Assembly: GCA_002359895.1 (NCBI GenBank)
Contig: DEOB01000004.1
Coordinates: forward strand, 1 to 64,000
Direction: 5' to 3'
Source: Stenotrophomonas sp. UBA2629
GTDB taxonomy: Bacteria; Pseudomonadota; Gammaproteobacteria; Xanthomonadales; Xanthomonadaceae
Length of the DNA: 64,000 nucleotides
How positions within the stretch are numbered: position 1 is the first letter of the stretch; each line of letters starts with the position of its first letter. The position numbers and the translations under genes were made by a program. The notes beneath the pieces were generated by a model, which had not been told where the DNA came from, searched no databases, and saw only the letters and a list, made by a program, of their open reading frames with translations. Shown here piece by piece: positions 8,079 through 16,827 of this stretch.

Positions 8079-8564
8079 GTGAGCGAAAACGCGACACCGC
8101 CCACTGAAGACGACTCCACCCCGGGCACCGCGCCGGGGCTGGAGGAAAGCATCCGCCAGGTTGGCGAGGCCGGCCGACAGACGCTGGATTCGGCCGGCCA
8201 CACGCTGCGCTCGTTGCGACGCTTGGCCTCGGCCGATATCGCCCTGGCGCGCAGCGCGTTTGGCCGGGGCTTGGCCTGGAGTGGCGTGGCCATTGTGTTT
8301 GGTGCATCGGCGTGGCTGCTGCTGGCCGCCACGCTGATCGCCTTTCTGCAGTACCTGGGCCTGTCACTGTTCGTGGCACTGCTGATCACCACCACCACCA
8401 GCCTGGCGATCACCGGCTATGCGATTTGGCGGGTGTCCTACTTCTTCCATCACACCGGCATGCATGCCACCCGCAGGCAGTTGTCGCGGCTGGGCCTGTT
8501 TGACGAGCCCGATGCGGAAGACCCGGACGCCGACGTCAAGGTTCCAGAGAGGAAGACGCCATGA
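8079..8564 (+). CDS. YqjE-like / holin-X-type membrane protein
   Basis: 161 residues from a GTG start. The N-terminal 60 residues are hydrophilic. Two adjacent transmembrane helices follow (about 66-90 and 92-115), then a basic tail. The layout matches the YqjE/phage-holin superfamily members that accompany DUF883 genes. Its end overlaps the next start by 4 bp (ATGA), indicating translational coupling. The function is unknown; despite the holin name there is no phage context. Confidence 0.75.
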   Translation: MSENATPPTEDDSTPGTAPGLEESIRQVGEAGRQTLDSAGHTLRSLRRLASADIALARSAFGRGLAWSGVAIVFGASAWLLLAATLIAFLQYLGLSLFVALLITTTTSLAITGYAIWRVSYFFHHTGMHATRRQLSRLGLFDEPDAEDPDADVKVPERKTP

Positions 8565-8998
8565 ACTTCGACACCCTGCAACGCCGCGTGCGCCGCGCCG
8601 AGGCCGTGGTGCAGGTGCGCAGCGAGGAAACCACCCAGCAATGGGGTGCGCTCAACCAGGTCTGGCGCAGTGCATGGACGCCGGGCCGCATTATTGTTGC
8701 CGGCCTGGCGGGCGGCTTTCTTGCCGGTAAGCTGGAACCCGGCGGCGCCTTCAGCGGCGCGCGTTGGCTGCAGATGATCGGCTCGGTGTCCGGGCTGGTG
8801 GCTTCTGCCCAGGCATCGGTGGCTTCGTTCGCGGCCGCTGCGGCGGGCATGGCAGCCAGTGCTGCCAACGAGTCGGCCGATGAGGCCGAACAGGCCGCCG
8901 AAACCGCTACCGCGCCAGCGGCCAAGGCGGCACCTGCAGCGGCCAACCCCATGCCACCCCGCGCCGCCGAAGCAGCAACCGAACTGTCAGAATCCTGA
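8561..8998 (+). CDS. Small membrane protein of the DUF883/YqjE cluster
   Basis: 145 residues with a basic helical N-terminus (QRRVRRAEAVVQVRSEE), a glycine-rich hydrophobic segment (IIVAGLAGGFLAGKL), a second hydrophobic stretch around 65-95 and an Ala/Glu-rich tail. Position suggests a counterpart of YqjK, but I cannot show homology. It starts at an ATGA overlap with the previous gene, so the three genes form one operon. Confidence 0.65.
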   Translation: MNFDTLQRRVRRAEAVVQVRSEETTQQWGALNQVWRSAWTPGRIIVAGLAGGFLAGKLEPGGAFSGARWLQMIGSVSGLVASAQASVASFAAAAAGMAASAANESADEAEQAAETATAPAAKAAPAAANPMPPRAAEAATELSES

Positions 8999-9043
8999 GC
9001 ACGGCGCGGGCCCGCGCCTTCCGTCATACGGAGCGCCATCCGC

Positions 9044-10138
9044 ATGTCCATGCCGTTGCCTGAAACAACGCCGCAACAACCCGCAGAACCCGCACCGCCG
9101 CGCCCTCGTTCACCGATGGCGCTGGTGGTACTGGCGACGTTGGCCGTGGGCTACACGCTGTGGGCCGCACAGAGCGTGATCCTGCCGGTGCTGCTGGCGA
9201 TGTTCTTCGCGCTGGTCGGCAACCCCATCATCCGCCTGCTGCAGAAACTCTACCTGCCGCGTTTTCTGGCCGCCCTGCTGGTGGTGTTGGGTGGGCTGGC
9301 CGGCTCCGCTGCGCTGGCGGTGCAGTTGGCGGGCCCAGCCACCGAATGGGCGCAGCAGGCACCGCAGCAGATGCGGCAGATATCGCGCCAGGTGCAGGCG
9401 CTGATCAAACCGGTGCAACAGGCCAACCAGGCGGCAGAGAACTTCGCCCGCGCCGCCGGTGGCGAAGCCAACCTCAAGGTGCAGGTGGTCCGCACCCAGC
9501 TGGATGACCCCTACAAAGTGCTGGTGCGCACACCCAAGCTGGCGGCATCGGTATTGGCGGTGGTGCTGCTGACCCTGTTTTTCATGATCTACGGCGAGAG
9601 CCTGCAGCGGAATGTGATTGCGCTGCTGCCCAATCGCCAGCAGAAACGCTTCACCACCGAGATACTGCGCTCGATGGAACGCGAGATATCGCGCTACGTG
9701 CTCACCATCAGCGTCATCAACACGCTGTTGGGGCTGGTGCTGGCGGGCGTGCTGGTGCTGCTGGGCATCGACCTGCCCGACGCCCTGTTGTGGGGAACGG
9801 TGGCGGCACTGCTGAATTTCGCCCCGTATGTGGGGCCACTGATCGGCATCGTGCTGATGCTGCTGGTGGGTTTTGTCGAGTTCCGCGACCCGCTCGCCGC
9901 TGCACTGCCGGCACTGTGCTATCTGGCGCTGCATACCGTGGAAGGCCAGCTGATCACCCCCATCGTCCTGGGACGCAGCATGGCGATATCGCCGCTGATG
10001 CTGATCCTGGCGCTGATGCTGTTCGGCTGGCTGTGGGGCATGGTGGGCCTGCTGCTGGCGGTGCCGCTGCTGGTCTGCGTGAAGCTGGTACTGACCCGGC
10101 TGGATGGCATGCACGGTTGGGCCAAGCTGCTGGGCTGA
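9044..10138 (+). CDS. AI-2E family transporter (PerM/YdiK-like permease)
   Basis: 364 residues with about eight transmembrane segments and a central cytoplasmic or periplasmic loop (about 90-170), the topology of PF01594. The conserved TPIVLGRSMAISPLMLILAL region of the family is present near the C-terminus. Members export various substrates including Na+/H+ exchange and AI-2; the substrate here cannot be told from sequence. It is probably the last gene of the 7714 cluster or an independent unit, 45 bp downstream. Confidence 0.85.
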   Translation: MSMPLPETTPQQPAEPAPPRPRSPMALVVLATLAVGYTLWAAQSVILPVLLAMFFALVGNPIIRLLQKLYLPRFLAALLVVLGGLAGSAALAVQLAGPATEWAQQAPQQMRQISRQVQALIKPVQQANQAAENFARAAGGEANLKVQVVRTQLDDPYKVLVRTPKLAASVLAVVLLTLFFMIYGESLQRNVIALLPNRQQKRFTTEILRSMEREISRYVLTISVINTLLGLVLAGVLVLLGIDLPDALLWGTVAALLNFAPYVGPLIGIVLMLLVGFVEFRDPLAAALPALCYLALHTVEGQLITPIVLGRSMAISPLMLILALMLFGWLWGMVGLLLAVPLLVCVKLVLTRLDGMHGWAKLLG

Positions 10139-10210
10139 GCCGCCGTACCCTGCACCGGGGCGCGCCACACCGCGCCAACAGGGCTCTGGCGCTTGGCGTA
10201 AAATGCCCGG

Positions 10211-10918
10211 GTGAATTTTCCTGTCCTAGCCATCACCCTCGACCTGGACGACACACTCTGGCCGTTCGCGCCCATCGGCGCCCGCATTGACCAGGTGCTG
10301 TACGACTGGATGCTCGAGCACAGCCCCGCCACCGCGACGATGTACCCGGTGCCGGCCATGCGTGAACTGCGCGAGCGCTCGTTCCGCGACAACCCGCACC
10401 TGCACTACGACCTGAGCGCACTGCGCCGGCTGACGCTGGCCGAAGCGCTGGAGAACAGCGGGGCAAGTGCCGACCTGCTGGAGCCGGCGTATGACGCGTT
10501 CTATGCCGCACGCAACCAGGTGGAGTTCTACCCGGACGCGCTGGCCGCATTGCGCCGCATCGCCGCGCGCGTACCGGTGGCTGCCGTCAGCAACGGCAAT
10601 GCCGACCTGCAGCGTATTGGCATCGGCGAGCTGTTCGCCTTCCAGTTGGGCTCGCGCGAATTTGGCGCGGCCAAGCCGGACCCGGGCATTTTCCACGCGG
10701 CATGCCAACGCCTGGGCGTTGAACACGCGCAGGTGCTGCACGTGGGCGACCACGCGGAAATGGATGTGGCCGGCGCCATGCGCGCGGGCCTGCGCGGCTG
10801 TTGGATCAACCGCGAAGCACACACATGGACCGACCCCGCGCTGCAGCCGGACCTGCAGTTCGACACCCTGACCGGCTTGGCTGACTGGCTTGATGCCAAT
10901 GCCGCGACGCCGCGCTGA
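10211..10918 (+). CDS. HAD-superfamily phosphatase (YigB-like)
   Basis: 235 residues from a GTG start. Motif I is DLDDTLW with the nucleophile Asp, motif II is SNGN, motif III is KPDPGIF and motif IV is GDHAEMD. A helical cap lies between motifs I and II. E. coli YigB dephosphorylates the riboflavin precursor 5-amino-6-(5-phosphoribitylamino)uracil. That role is plausible but not shown, since HAD substrates are hard to predict. Confidence 0.85.
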   Translation: MNFPVLAITLDLDDTLWPFAPIGARIDQVLYDWMLEHSPATATMYPVPAMRELRERSFRDNPHLHYDLSALRRLTLAEALENSGASADLLEPAYDAFYAARNQVEFYPDALAALRRIAARVPVAAVSNGNADLQRIGIGELFAFQLGSREFGAAKPDPGIFHAACQRLGVEHAQVLHVGDHAEMDVAGAMRAGLRGCWINREAHTWTDPALQPDLQFDTLTGLADWLDANAATPR

Positions 10919-10952
10919 GCCACCGGCCACCTTCCGATACGAGATGCAGAAC

Positions 10953-12320
10953 ATGACACCCCTCAACGGCTTCACCTCCGACGCCAACAACACCCTGCCG
11001 CTGTACGTGCTGGACCGCGACGGCTTTGCCGCGTGGAACGCGCAGCAGCCGGCGGCCGTGCAGGCCTGGTTGGCCGCGCAGCAGTTCACCGGCGCGCACA
11101 CCACCGTTGCATTGCTGCCCGGTGCCGACGGCATTGCCGGCGCCGTGCTGGGCGTGGGCGACCGCGCGGATGCCTATGCCTACGCGCATGCCCCGTTCGC
11201 GCTGCCGGCAGGCACCACCTGGAAGCTGGCCAATCCGCTGGACCCGGTCAGCGCCACCAACCTGCAGCTGGGTTGGGGCTTGGGCAGCTACCGCTTTGCC
11301 CGTTACCGCAAACCCCTGCGCGCACCGGCACAGCTGCTGGCCAGCCCGTCGCAGGAAGTGTTGGACGTGGTCACCGCCTGCCTGCGCGTGCGCGACTGGG
11401 TGAACACGCCCACCGAAGACATGGGCCCGCAGCAGCTGGAGGATGCCGCGCGTGACCTGGTCAACGCACATGGCGGCGCGCTGGAAGTGGTTGCCGGTGA
11501 CGAACTGCTGGAGCAGAACTTCCCCACCATCCACGCCGTGGGCCGCGCCTCGCACCGTGCTCCGCGCCTGATCGTGCTGCGCTGGGGCAACGAAGACGCG
11601 CCGCATCTGGCACTGGTCGGCAAGGGCGTGTGTTTTGACACCGGCGGCCTGGATCTGAAACCAGCCGACGGCATGCGCAACATGAAGAAGGACATGGGCG
11701 GTGCCGCACACGCATTGGCACTGGCCGGCCTGGTGATGGCACAGCAACTGCCGGTGCGTTTGACGCTGGTGGTGGCGGCGGTGGAAAACGCGGTGGGCCC
11801 GGATGCATTCCGCCCCGGTGACGTGATCACCACGCGCAAGGGCATCACCGTTGAGATCGACAACACCGACGCCGAAGGTCGTTTGATTCTGTGCGATGCG
11901 CTCACCTACGCCAGCGAGCAGCAGCCGGAAGCCATCATTGATTTCGCCACGCTCACCGGTGCCGCGCGCATCGCGCTGGGCCCGGATCTGCCGGCGCTGT
12001 TCTGCAACAACGACACGCTCGCCAACCAGTGGTTGCAGGCCGGCGATGCCACGCGCGACCCGCTGTGGCGCATGCCGCTGTGGCGCCCGTACATGCGTTA
12101 CCTCAACAGCGGCATTGCCGACCTGGCCAATGCCGGCTCACGCATGGCCGGCTCGGTCACCGCCGCGCTGTATCTGGAGCGCTTCATCAACGAAGGCCAG
12201 GTCTGGGCGCATCTGGACGTGTACGCCTGGAACGACGGCGAACGCCCGGGCCGCCCGGCCGGCGGTGAAGCCTTGGCCCTGCGCTCGGCTTGGGCCATGT
12301 TGAAGACGCGCTACGCCTGA
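10953..12320 (+). CDS. M17-family leucyl aminopeptidase
   Basis: About 455 residues from the ATG at 10953, which has GAG spaced 9 bases upstream; in-frame starts at 10944 and 10890 are less likely. It is a cytosolic dizinc exopeptidase. The metal and catalytic motifs are visible: K224GVCFDTGGLDLKP and N304TDAEGR, the latter being the M17 signature with Glu308. The N-terminal 160 residues are the regulatory domain. The protein is shorter than E. coli PepA (about 500) and belongs to the PepB/LAP-like branch. A hairpin follows at 12358-12385. Confidence 0.9.
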   Translation: MTPLNGFTSDANNTLPLYVLDRDGFAAWNAQQPAAVQAWLAAQQFTGAHTTVALLPGADGIAGAVLGVGDRADAYAYAHAPFALPAGTTWKLANPLDPVSATNLQLGWGLGSYRFARYRKPLRAPAQLLASPSQEVLDVVTACLRVRDWVNTPTEDMGPQQLEDAARDLVNAHGGALEVVAGDELLEQNFPTIHAVGRASHRAPRLIVLRWGNEDAPHLALVGKGVCFDTGGLDLKPADGMRNMKKDMGGAAHALALAGLVMAQQLPVRLTLVVAAVENAVGPDAFRPGDVITTRKGITVEIDNTDAEGRLILCDALTYASEQQPEAIIDFATLTGAARIALGPDLPALFCNNDTLANQWLQAGDATRDPLWRMPLWRPYMRYLNSGIADLANAGSRMAGSVTAALYLERFINEGQVWAHLDVYAWNDGERPGRPAGGEALALRSAWAMLKTRYA

Positions 12321-12357
12321 CCTGACGCCACGCACTACACGGCTTTCGGTTGACCCC

Positions 12358-12385
12358 ACAGATCCCCGCCCCGGCGGGGATCTGT
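12358..12385 (+). terminator. Hairpin downstream of the M17 aminopeptidase
   Basis: A perfect 12-bp inverted repeat, ACAGATCCCCGC / GCGGGGATCTGT with a 4-base loop, is followed by TCGTTT. The T tract is weak but the stem is strong, and the position between two same-strand genes fits a terminator. Confidence 0.7.
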
Positions 12386-12491
12386 CGTTTCCGCAAACTT
12401 ATGTCGAAAAATTGAATATCTGCCCAGCGGATTTTCTGCCAGCATTCCCGCGTCGCCCACCCATACGCATCGCGAAGGCAGGAATTCAGAC

Positions 12492-13598
12492 ATGTCGCTC
12501 TTCGGCAATACCCGCGCCGGCCAGGGATCCCGCACCTCCCGTTCGCCCCTGCCATGGATTGCGCTGATCGCGTTGATCGCCGGCCTGCTGATGCTGGGCT
12601 TCGCTTGGCTGGCCGGTTGGATCGGCCGCGACCGCGCCACCGCTCAAGCCTTCACGGACAGCATCGAAGCCACCGGCTCGCCGCATCCCGGCTTCCGCCG
12701 TGCACACAGCAAGGGCGTGTGCGTGAGCGGCAGCTTCCAGGGCACGCCGGAAGGCGCGGCACTGAGCTCGGCGCGCGTGTTCCAGCAACCGCAGGTGCCG
12801 GTGCAGGGCCGCCTGTCGATCGGCGGTGGCGATCCGCACGGTGCCGATGCCAACGCGCGCGTGCGCAGCATGGCGCTGCAGCTCATCAGCGATGACGGCC
12901 AGCAATGGCGCACGGCAATGAACAGCTTCCCGTTCTTTGCGGTGCCCACCGCCGAGGCATTCCTCGAACAGACCCGCGCAGGTATCCCCGATCCGGCCAC
13001 CGGCAAGCCGGACCCGGCAAAGATGGCTGCGGTGCAGGCGAAATATCCATCGGCGCGCGCATTCGGGCAGTGGGCCAAGACCGCACCGTGGTCAGACAGC
13101 TGGGCCAACACCACGTACAACGGGGTCAACAGTTTCCGTTTCATTGCCGCCGACGGCAGCGAGCACTTCGTGCGCTGGAGCCTGCGACCGCAGGCACCGT
13201 TCGTGGAGATGACAGCCGAGCAACGCGCGCAGGCCGGGCTGGATTACCTCGCCGACGAATTCCAGCAACGGCTGGCACAGGGCCACGTGCGCTGGGACAT
13301 GTGGGTGACGGTGGCCGACGCTGGCGACCCGGTGGATGATCCCTCACAGGTGTGGCCCGAGCAGCGTCGCCAGGTCAAGGTCGGTACCCTCGACCTGACC
13401 TCCATGCAACCGCAGGCCGACGGCGCCTGCCGTGACATCAATTACGACCCGCTGATTCTTCCCAAGGGCATCAAGGGATCGAATGACCCGATTCTGGCCG
13501 CGCGATCAGCGGTGTATTCGCAGTCATTCAATCGCCGAGAGCACGAGATCGCCAGCGGCAACGCAACCGACGCCACCGGCAAGGAAGGTGCACGATGA
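12492..13598 (+). CDS. Membrane-anchored catalase-family peroxidase (SrpA-like)
   Basis: 368 residues. One N-terminal transmembrane helix (about 22-45) places the heme domain in the periplasm. The body is a small catalase core (catalase-related peroxidases are about 300-350 residues, not about 500). The distal His lies in GFRRAHSKG and the proximal heme-ligand Tyr in RSAVYSQSFNRR near the C-terminus. It reduces peroxides, probably with electrons from the adjoining cytochrome b561 (inference from a 4-bp overlap, ATGA). SD GCAGGAATT precedes the ATG. Confidence 0.88.
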   Translation: MSLFGNTRAGQGSRTSRSPLPWIALIALIAGLLMLGFAWLAGWIGRDRATAQAFTDSIEATGSPHPGFRRAHSKGVCVSGSFQGTPEGAALSSARVFQQPQVPVQGRLSIGGGDPHGADANARVRSMALQLISDDGQQWRTAMNSFPFFAVPTAEAFLEQTRAGIPDPATGKPDPAKMAAVQAKYPSARAFGQWAKTAPWSDSWANTTYNGVNSFRFIAADGSEHFVRWSLRPQAPFVEMTAEQRAQAGLDYLADEFQQRLAQGHVRWDMWVTVADAGDPVDDPSQVWPEQRRQVKVGTLDLTSMQPQADGACRDINYDPLILPKGIKGSNDPILAARSAVYSQSFNRREHEIASGNATDATGKEGAR

Positions 13599-14146
13599 GC
13601 CGCGACGCAGGCCACTTCACCCTGACCGCCCGCGTACTGCACTGGCTGATGGCGGTGATGATCCTGAGCATGCTGTTCGTCGGCGTGAGCATGGTTGCCT
13701 CGCTGCAGTGGCGCCCGGCGCTGATTGATCTGCACCGCCCGCTTGGCATCACGATTCTGCTGTTGGCGCTGGTGCGCCTCTACAACCGCCTGCGCCACCG
13801 GCCGCCACCGCTGCCGGCCGATCTGCCGGCATGGCAAGCCGCCGCCGCGCATGCCTCGCACTGGCTGCTGTACGGGTTGATGCTGGCGATGCCGTTGATC
13901 GGCTGGTCGATGCTGTCCGCTGGCGGATACCCGGTCGTGATGTGGCAGGGACTGAACCTGCCGGCGATCGTGCCGCACGATCCGGCGCTGTACAGCGCGC
14001 TGCGCAACGCACACAGCCTGCTGGCGTATGTGCTGTTCGCTACCGTGATCGGGCATCTGTCGGCCGCGCTGTTTCATCTGTGGGTACGCCGCGATGGCGT
14101 GTTCCAGGCGATGGCAAAGGGGCCGGCACGCGACAGCGGCAAGTAG
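13595..14146 (+). CDS. Cytochrome b561 family membrane protein
   Basis: 183 residues with four transmembrane helices. His residues suitable for two b-type hemes are seen in RVLHWLMA, IDLHRPLG, AHASHWLLY and NAHSLLAY. It overlaps the peroxidase stop by 4 bp. The pair is a recurrent module in which the b561 passes electrons across the inner membrane, probably to the peroxidase (inference). Confidence 0.88.
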   Translation: MSRDAGHFTLTARVLHWLMAVMILSMLFVGVSMVASLQWRPALIDLHRPLGITILLLALVRLYNRLRHRPPPLPADLPAWQAAAAHASHWLLYGLMLAMPLIGWSMLSAGGYPVVMWQGLNLPAIVPHDPALYSALRNAHSLLAYVLFATVIGHLSAALFHLWVRRDGVFQAMAKGPARDSGK

Positions 14147-14215
14147 TGCCGATCAAGGGCCGGCGCCGCACGCTTCCGATCAATACCCGCAAACGGCCGG
14201 CCCTAACGGCTTCGG

Positions 14216-14818
14216 CTACAACCAGCCCTTCTGCCGTGCCAGCCGGTACGCCTCGATGCGGTTGGCAACGCCCAGTTTGCCGATGCATTCGGACAGGTAG
14301 TTGCGCACCGTGCCATGCGACAGGCCGAGCTGCTCGGCGATTTCGTTGGCCGAGCGGCCTTCACCGGCAAGCCGCAGCACCTGCCGCTCTCGGTCATTGA
14401 GCGGATCGGCTTCCGACCACGCTTCCATCGCCAGCTGCGGATCAATGGCGCGGCCACCGCGCTGCACCTGGCGCAATGCATCGGCCAGTTTTTCCGCGGG
14501 TGAATCCTTCAACAGATAACCCTGCACACCGGCATCCAACGCGCGGCGTAGAAAGCCGCTGCGCGCGAACGTGGTGACGATCACCACCTTTACCGGCAGT
14601 TGATGGCGCTGCACGCGCTGGGCCAGTTCCAGCCCGGTGAGCCCCGGCATTTCGATATCGGTGACCAGCACATCGGGCTTGAGCCGCTGTAGTTCACGCC
14701 ATGCCGCTTCACCATCGGGCGCGGTGCCCACCACGTCCAGATCGGTTTCCAGATTGAGCAGCGCCGACAATGCGCCACGCACCATCGCTTGGTCTTCGGC
14801 CAACAGGATGCGGATCAC
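14216..14818 (-). CDS. NarL/DesR-type response regulator
   Basis: About 200 residues. The receiver domain (1-120) has the phospho-acceptor Asp in LVTDIEMPG, Thr in VIVTTF and Lys in LLKDSP. The LuxR-type HTH (about 140-200) contains LNDRERQVLRLAGEGRSANEIA. I place the start at the GTG at 14818, which overlaps the kinase stop (GTGA) and gives the usual receiver N-terminus VIRILLAEDQ. It is last gene of the ABC exporter/two-component operon and probably controls that exporter. Confidence 0.88.
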   Translation of the reverse strand: MIRILLAEDQAMVRGALSALLNLETDLDVVGTAPDGEAAWRELQRLKPDVLVTDIEMPGLTGLELAQRVQRHQLPVKVVIVTTFARSGFLRRALDAGVQGYLLKDSPAEKLADALRQVQRGGRAIDPQLAMEAWSEADPLNDRERQVLRLAGEGRSANEIAEQLGLSHGTVRNYLSECIGKLGVANRIEAYRLARQKGWL

Positions 14819-16005
14819 GCGCGCACCCCGCACGCTGTGGAGGTCGTCAGCGCATTGGCCGGGGCCCCTGCCACGGTAGGCTGCGCCACGGGAATTCGTA
14901 CTTTCAGGCGCGTGCCCTGCCCGCGCGGCGATTCAATCTCCAACGTACCTCCCAGCGCTGCCACACGCTCGCGCATGCCAGCCAAGCCATTGCCATTGGC
15001 CGACACACCGCCACGGCCGTCATCCACCACGTCCATCGTCACCGCCGCCGCATCGCTGTGGATCGTGATTGCGGCTTCGTTGGCCTGCGCATGACGGGCG
15101 ATATTGGTGGCCGCTTCGCGCAACACCATTGCCAGCCCCGCCTCGATCCACGCAGGCATGCCCGGTGGAGGGCTGTAGCGCAGATGCACATGCGAGGATT
15201 CCAGCAGCAGGTGTGCCGACGCCAGCTCGGCGGCAAGATCGGCCGCACGGAAACCGGTGACGGCGCTGCGCACCTGCGTCAGGGCATCACGGGCGATCTG
15301 CTCAGCCTCGGACAGTTCGCGCTTGGAACGCTCCGGGTCGCGCTCGAACAACTTGCGCGACAACTCCATCTTCAAGGTGATCAACGACAGCGTGTGGCCG
15401 AGAAGGTCGTGCAGATCACGCCCGATGCGTTCGCGTTCGGCAGTTGCCGCCAAGCGCCGCACTTCTTCGTGCGACAACCGCAGCGCAGCATCTTTCTCGC
15501 CACTGGCGCGCTCCACATTGACGATGATGCCGATGATGATCGCCAACACCGGCACCCAGGCGATGGCCTGCCGTGGATAGCCCATCCACATCGCGATCGC
15601 CACGAACACCACGTTCAACACCAGCACCTCAACCAGGTAACGGCGGATACCAATGGCGCGATTGGTACGCAACATCACGCAGCCGAAGATGAAGTAGTTG
15701 ATGCCTGACGGATAGATGGGCAGCAGCGACAGCGACAACACCACCATCCCCAGCGCAAAGATCGGCGCGCGCCGCCGTGGCGTCATCAGTACCAGCGCAT
15801 ACAGCAGCAGAAACAGCGGATATGACCACAGCGTTATCAGCACCCAGCGCAGGGTGTAACCGCCACCAAACATCGGCGTGATGAACACCCACACCGTCCA
15901 GAACAGATGCACCGCATCCAGCCACGGCCATTTGCCAAGCTTGATGTTGTCGGCCACCACCGAATCCGAAGCGGGCTTCAGCCAAGCGGGGAGCTGCAGG
16001 CTCAT
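14815..16005 (-). CDS. DesK-like sensor histidine kinase
   Basis: About 396 residues from the ATG at 16005 (GGAG 10 bases upstream; a GTG at 16035 is also in frame). The N-terminal half has about five or six transmembrane helices with almost no periplasmic domain, as in DesK membrane sensors. The HisKA_3 phosphorylation site is RDLHDLLGH, and the ATPase motifs are LREAATNIARHA (N box) and VDDGRGG. It most likely senses a membrane property or a drug and acts on the coupled regulator at 14216. Confidence 0.88.
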   Translation of the reverse strand: MSLQLPAWLKPASDSVVADNIKLGKWPWLDAVHLFWTVWVFITPMFGGGYTLRWVLITLWSYPLFLLLYALVLMTPRRRAPIFALGMVVLSLSLLPIYPSGINYFIFGCVMLRTNRAIGIRRYLVEVLVLNVVFVAIAMWMGYPRQAIAWVPVLAIIIGIIVNVERASGEKDAALRLSHEEVRRLAATAERERIGRDLHDLLGHTLSLITLKMELSRKLFERDPERSKRELSEAEQIARDALTQVRSAVTGFRAADLAAELASAHLLLESSHVHLRYSPPPGMPAWIEAGLAMVLREAATNIARHAQANEAAITIHSDAAAVTMDVVDDGRGGVSANGNGLAGMRERVAALGGTLEIESPRGQGTRLKVRIPVAQPTVAGAPANALTTSTACGVRA

Positions 16006-16044
16006 CAACAACGGACTCCGGTTTCGATGGGGCACATGATGCCA

Positions 16045-16827
16045 TCAGCCATGGCGGCGCAACCGGCGCGCGGCGATGGCGCACACAATCACAGTGAATA
16101 CACCCAGCCACAGCACGTGCGGCCAGGCGCTGCCGGTATCAAAGCCAACCGCCGCTTGGGCCAATGCATTGAGGTGATAACTGGGCCACACCGGTGCCAG
16201 CTGCTGCAGGAACGAAGGCATCATCGACAGCGGAAACCACAGCCCCGACAGGAAGGCCATCGGCAGGTACAGCAGGTTCACCACCGCCGGCACGCCGTGG
16301 CCTTTGACCAGCGTGCCCAGCAGCAGGCCCAACGCACAAAAAGGCAACGCGCCGAACGTGCAGACCAGGGTGAGGTGGAGCGCCTGCAGCGGCGCCAGCG
16401 ACACCCCTGCCATCTGTGTGGCCAGCACCAGCAACAGCAGCACGATGATCAACGCCGTCAGCACCGCCATCATCATCTTGCCGATCAGGTAAGCGGCCGG
16501 TGGCATCGGCAGCGCGCGTTTGAGCGTGAGCAGGCCGTTTTCACGCTCCATCGCCAGCGATACGCCAAAGCCGAACAGGCCCGGCCCCATCACCCCGAAC
16601 GTGGCATACGCCGCGAGCAGATAACGCGGCGCATCCGGAGAATTGCGCGCGCCCAGCACCACCGCGAACATCAGGTAGAACACCGCCGGGAACAGCATCG
16701 ACGGCAGCATGAACGACGGGCTGCGCAGGTAGCGCAGGCACTCGGCCCGGATCTCCTGCGCATAGGCGCCAAGCACGCGCCGGCCGGTCATCGGCGTGGC
16801 CGCAGGGTGGGGATTGAACATGTTCAT
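16045..16827 (-). CDS. ABC-2 type transporter permease
   Basis: 260 residues with six hydrophobic segments and the ABC-2 layout: a cytoplasmic N-terminal helix containing the LRSPSFM stretch, then six helices with the conserved PMAFLSGLWFPLSMMP segment between helices five and six. It overlaps the upstream ATPase gene by 4 bp (ATGA). Together they form a half-exporter dimer for an unknown compound, likely an antibiotic, lipid or peptide. Confidence 0.87.
   Translation of the reverse strand: MNMFNPHPAATPMTGRRVLGAYAQEIRAECLRYLRSPSFMLPSMLFPAVFYLMFAVVLGARNSPDAPRYLLAAYATFGVMGPGLFGFGVSLAMERENGLLTLKRALPMPPAAYLIGKMMMAVLTALIIVLLLLVLATQMAGVSLAPLQALHLTLVCTFGALPFCALGLLLGTLVKGHGVPAVVNLLYLPMAFLSGLWFPLSMMPSFLQQLAPVWPSYHLNALAQAAVGFDTGSAWPHVLWLGVFTVIVCAIAARRLRRHG

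Noticed and set aside
8079..8564. A phage holin indicating a prophage
   Set aside because: The gene sits in a DUF883/YqjE-type cluster with no lysis, tail or integrase genes nearby.
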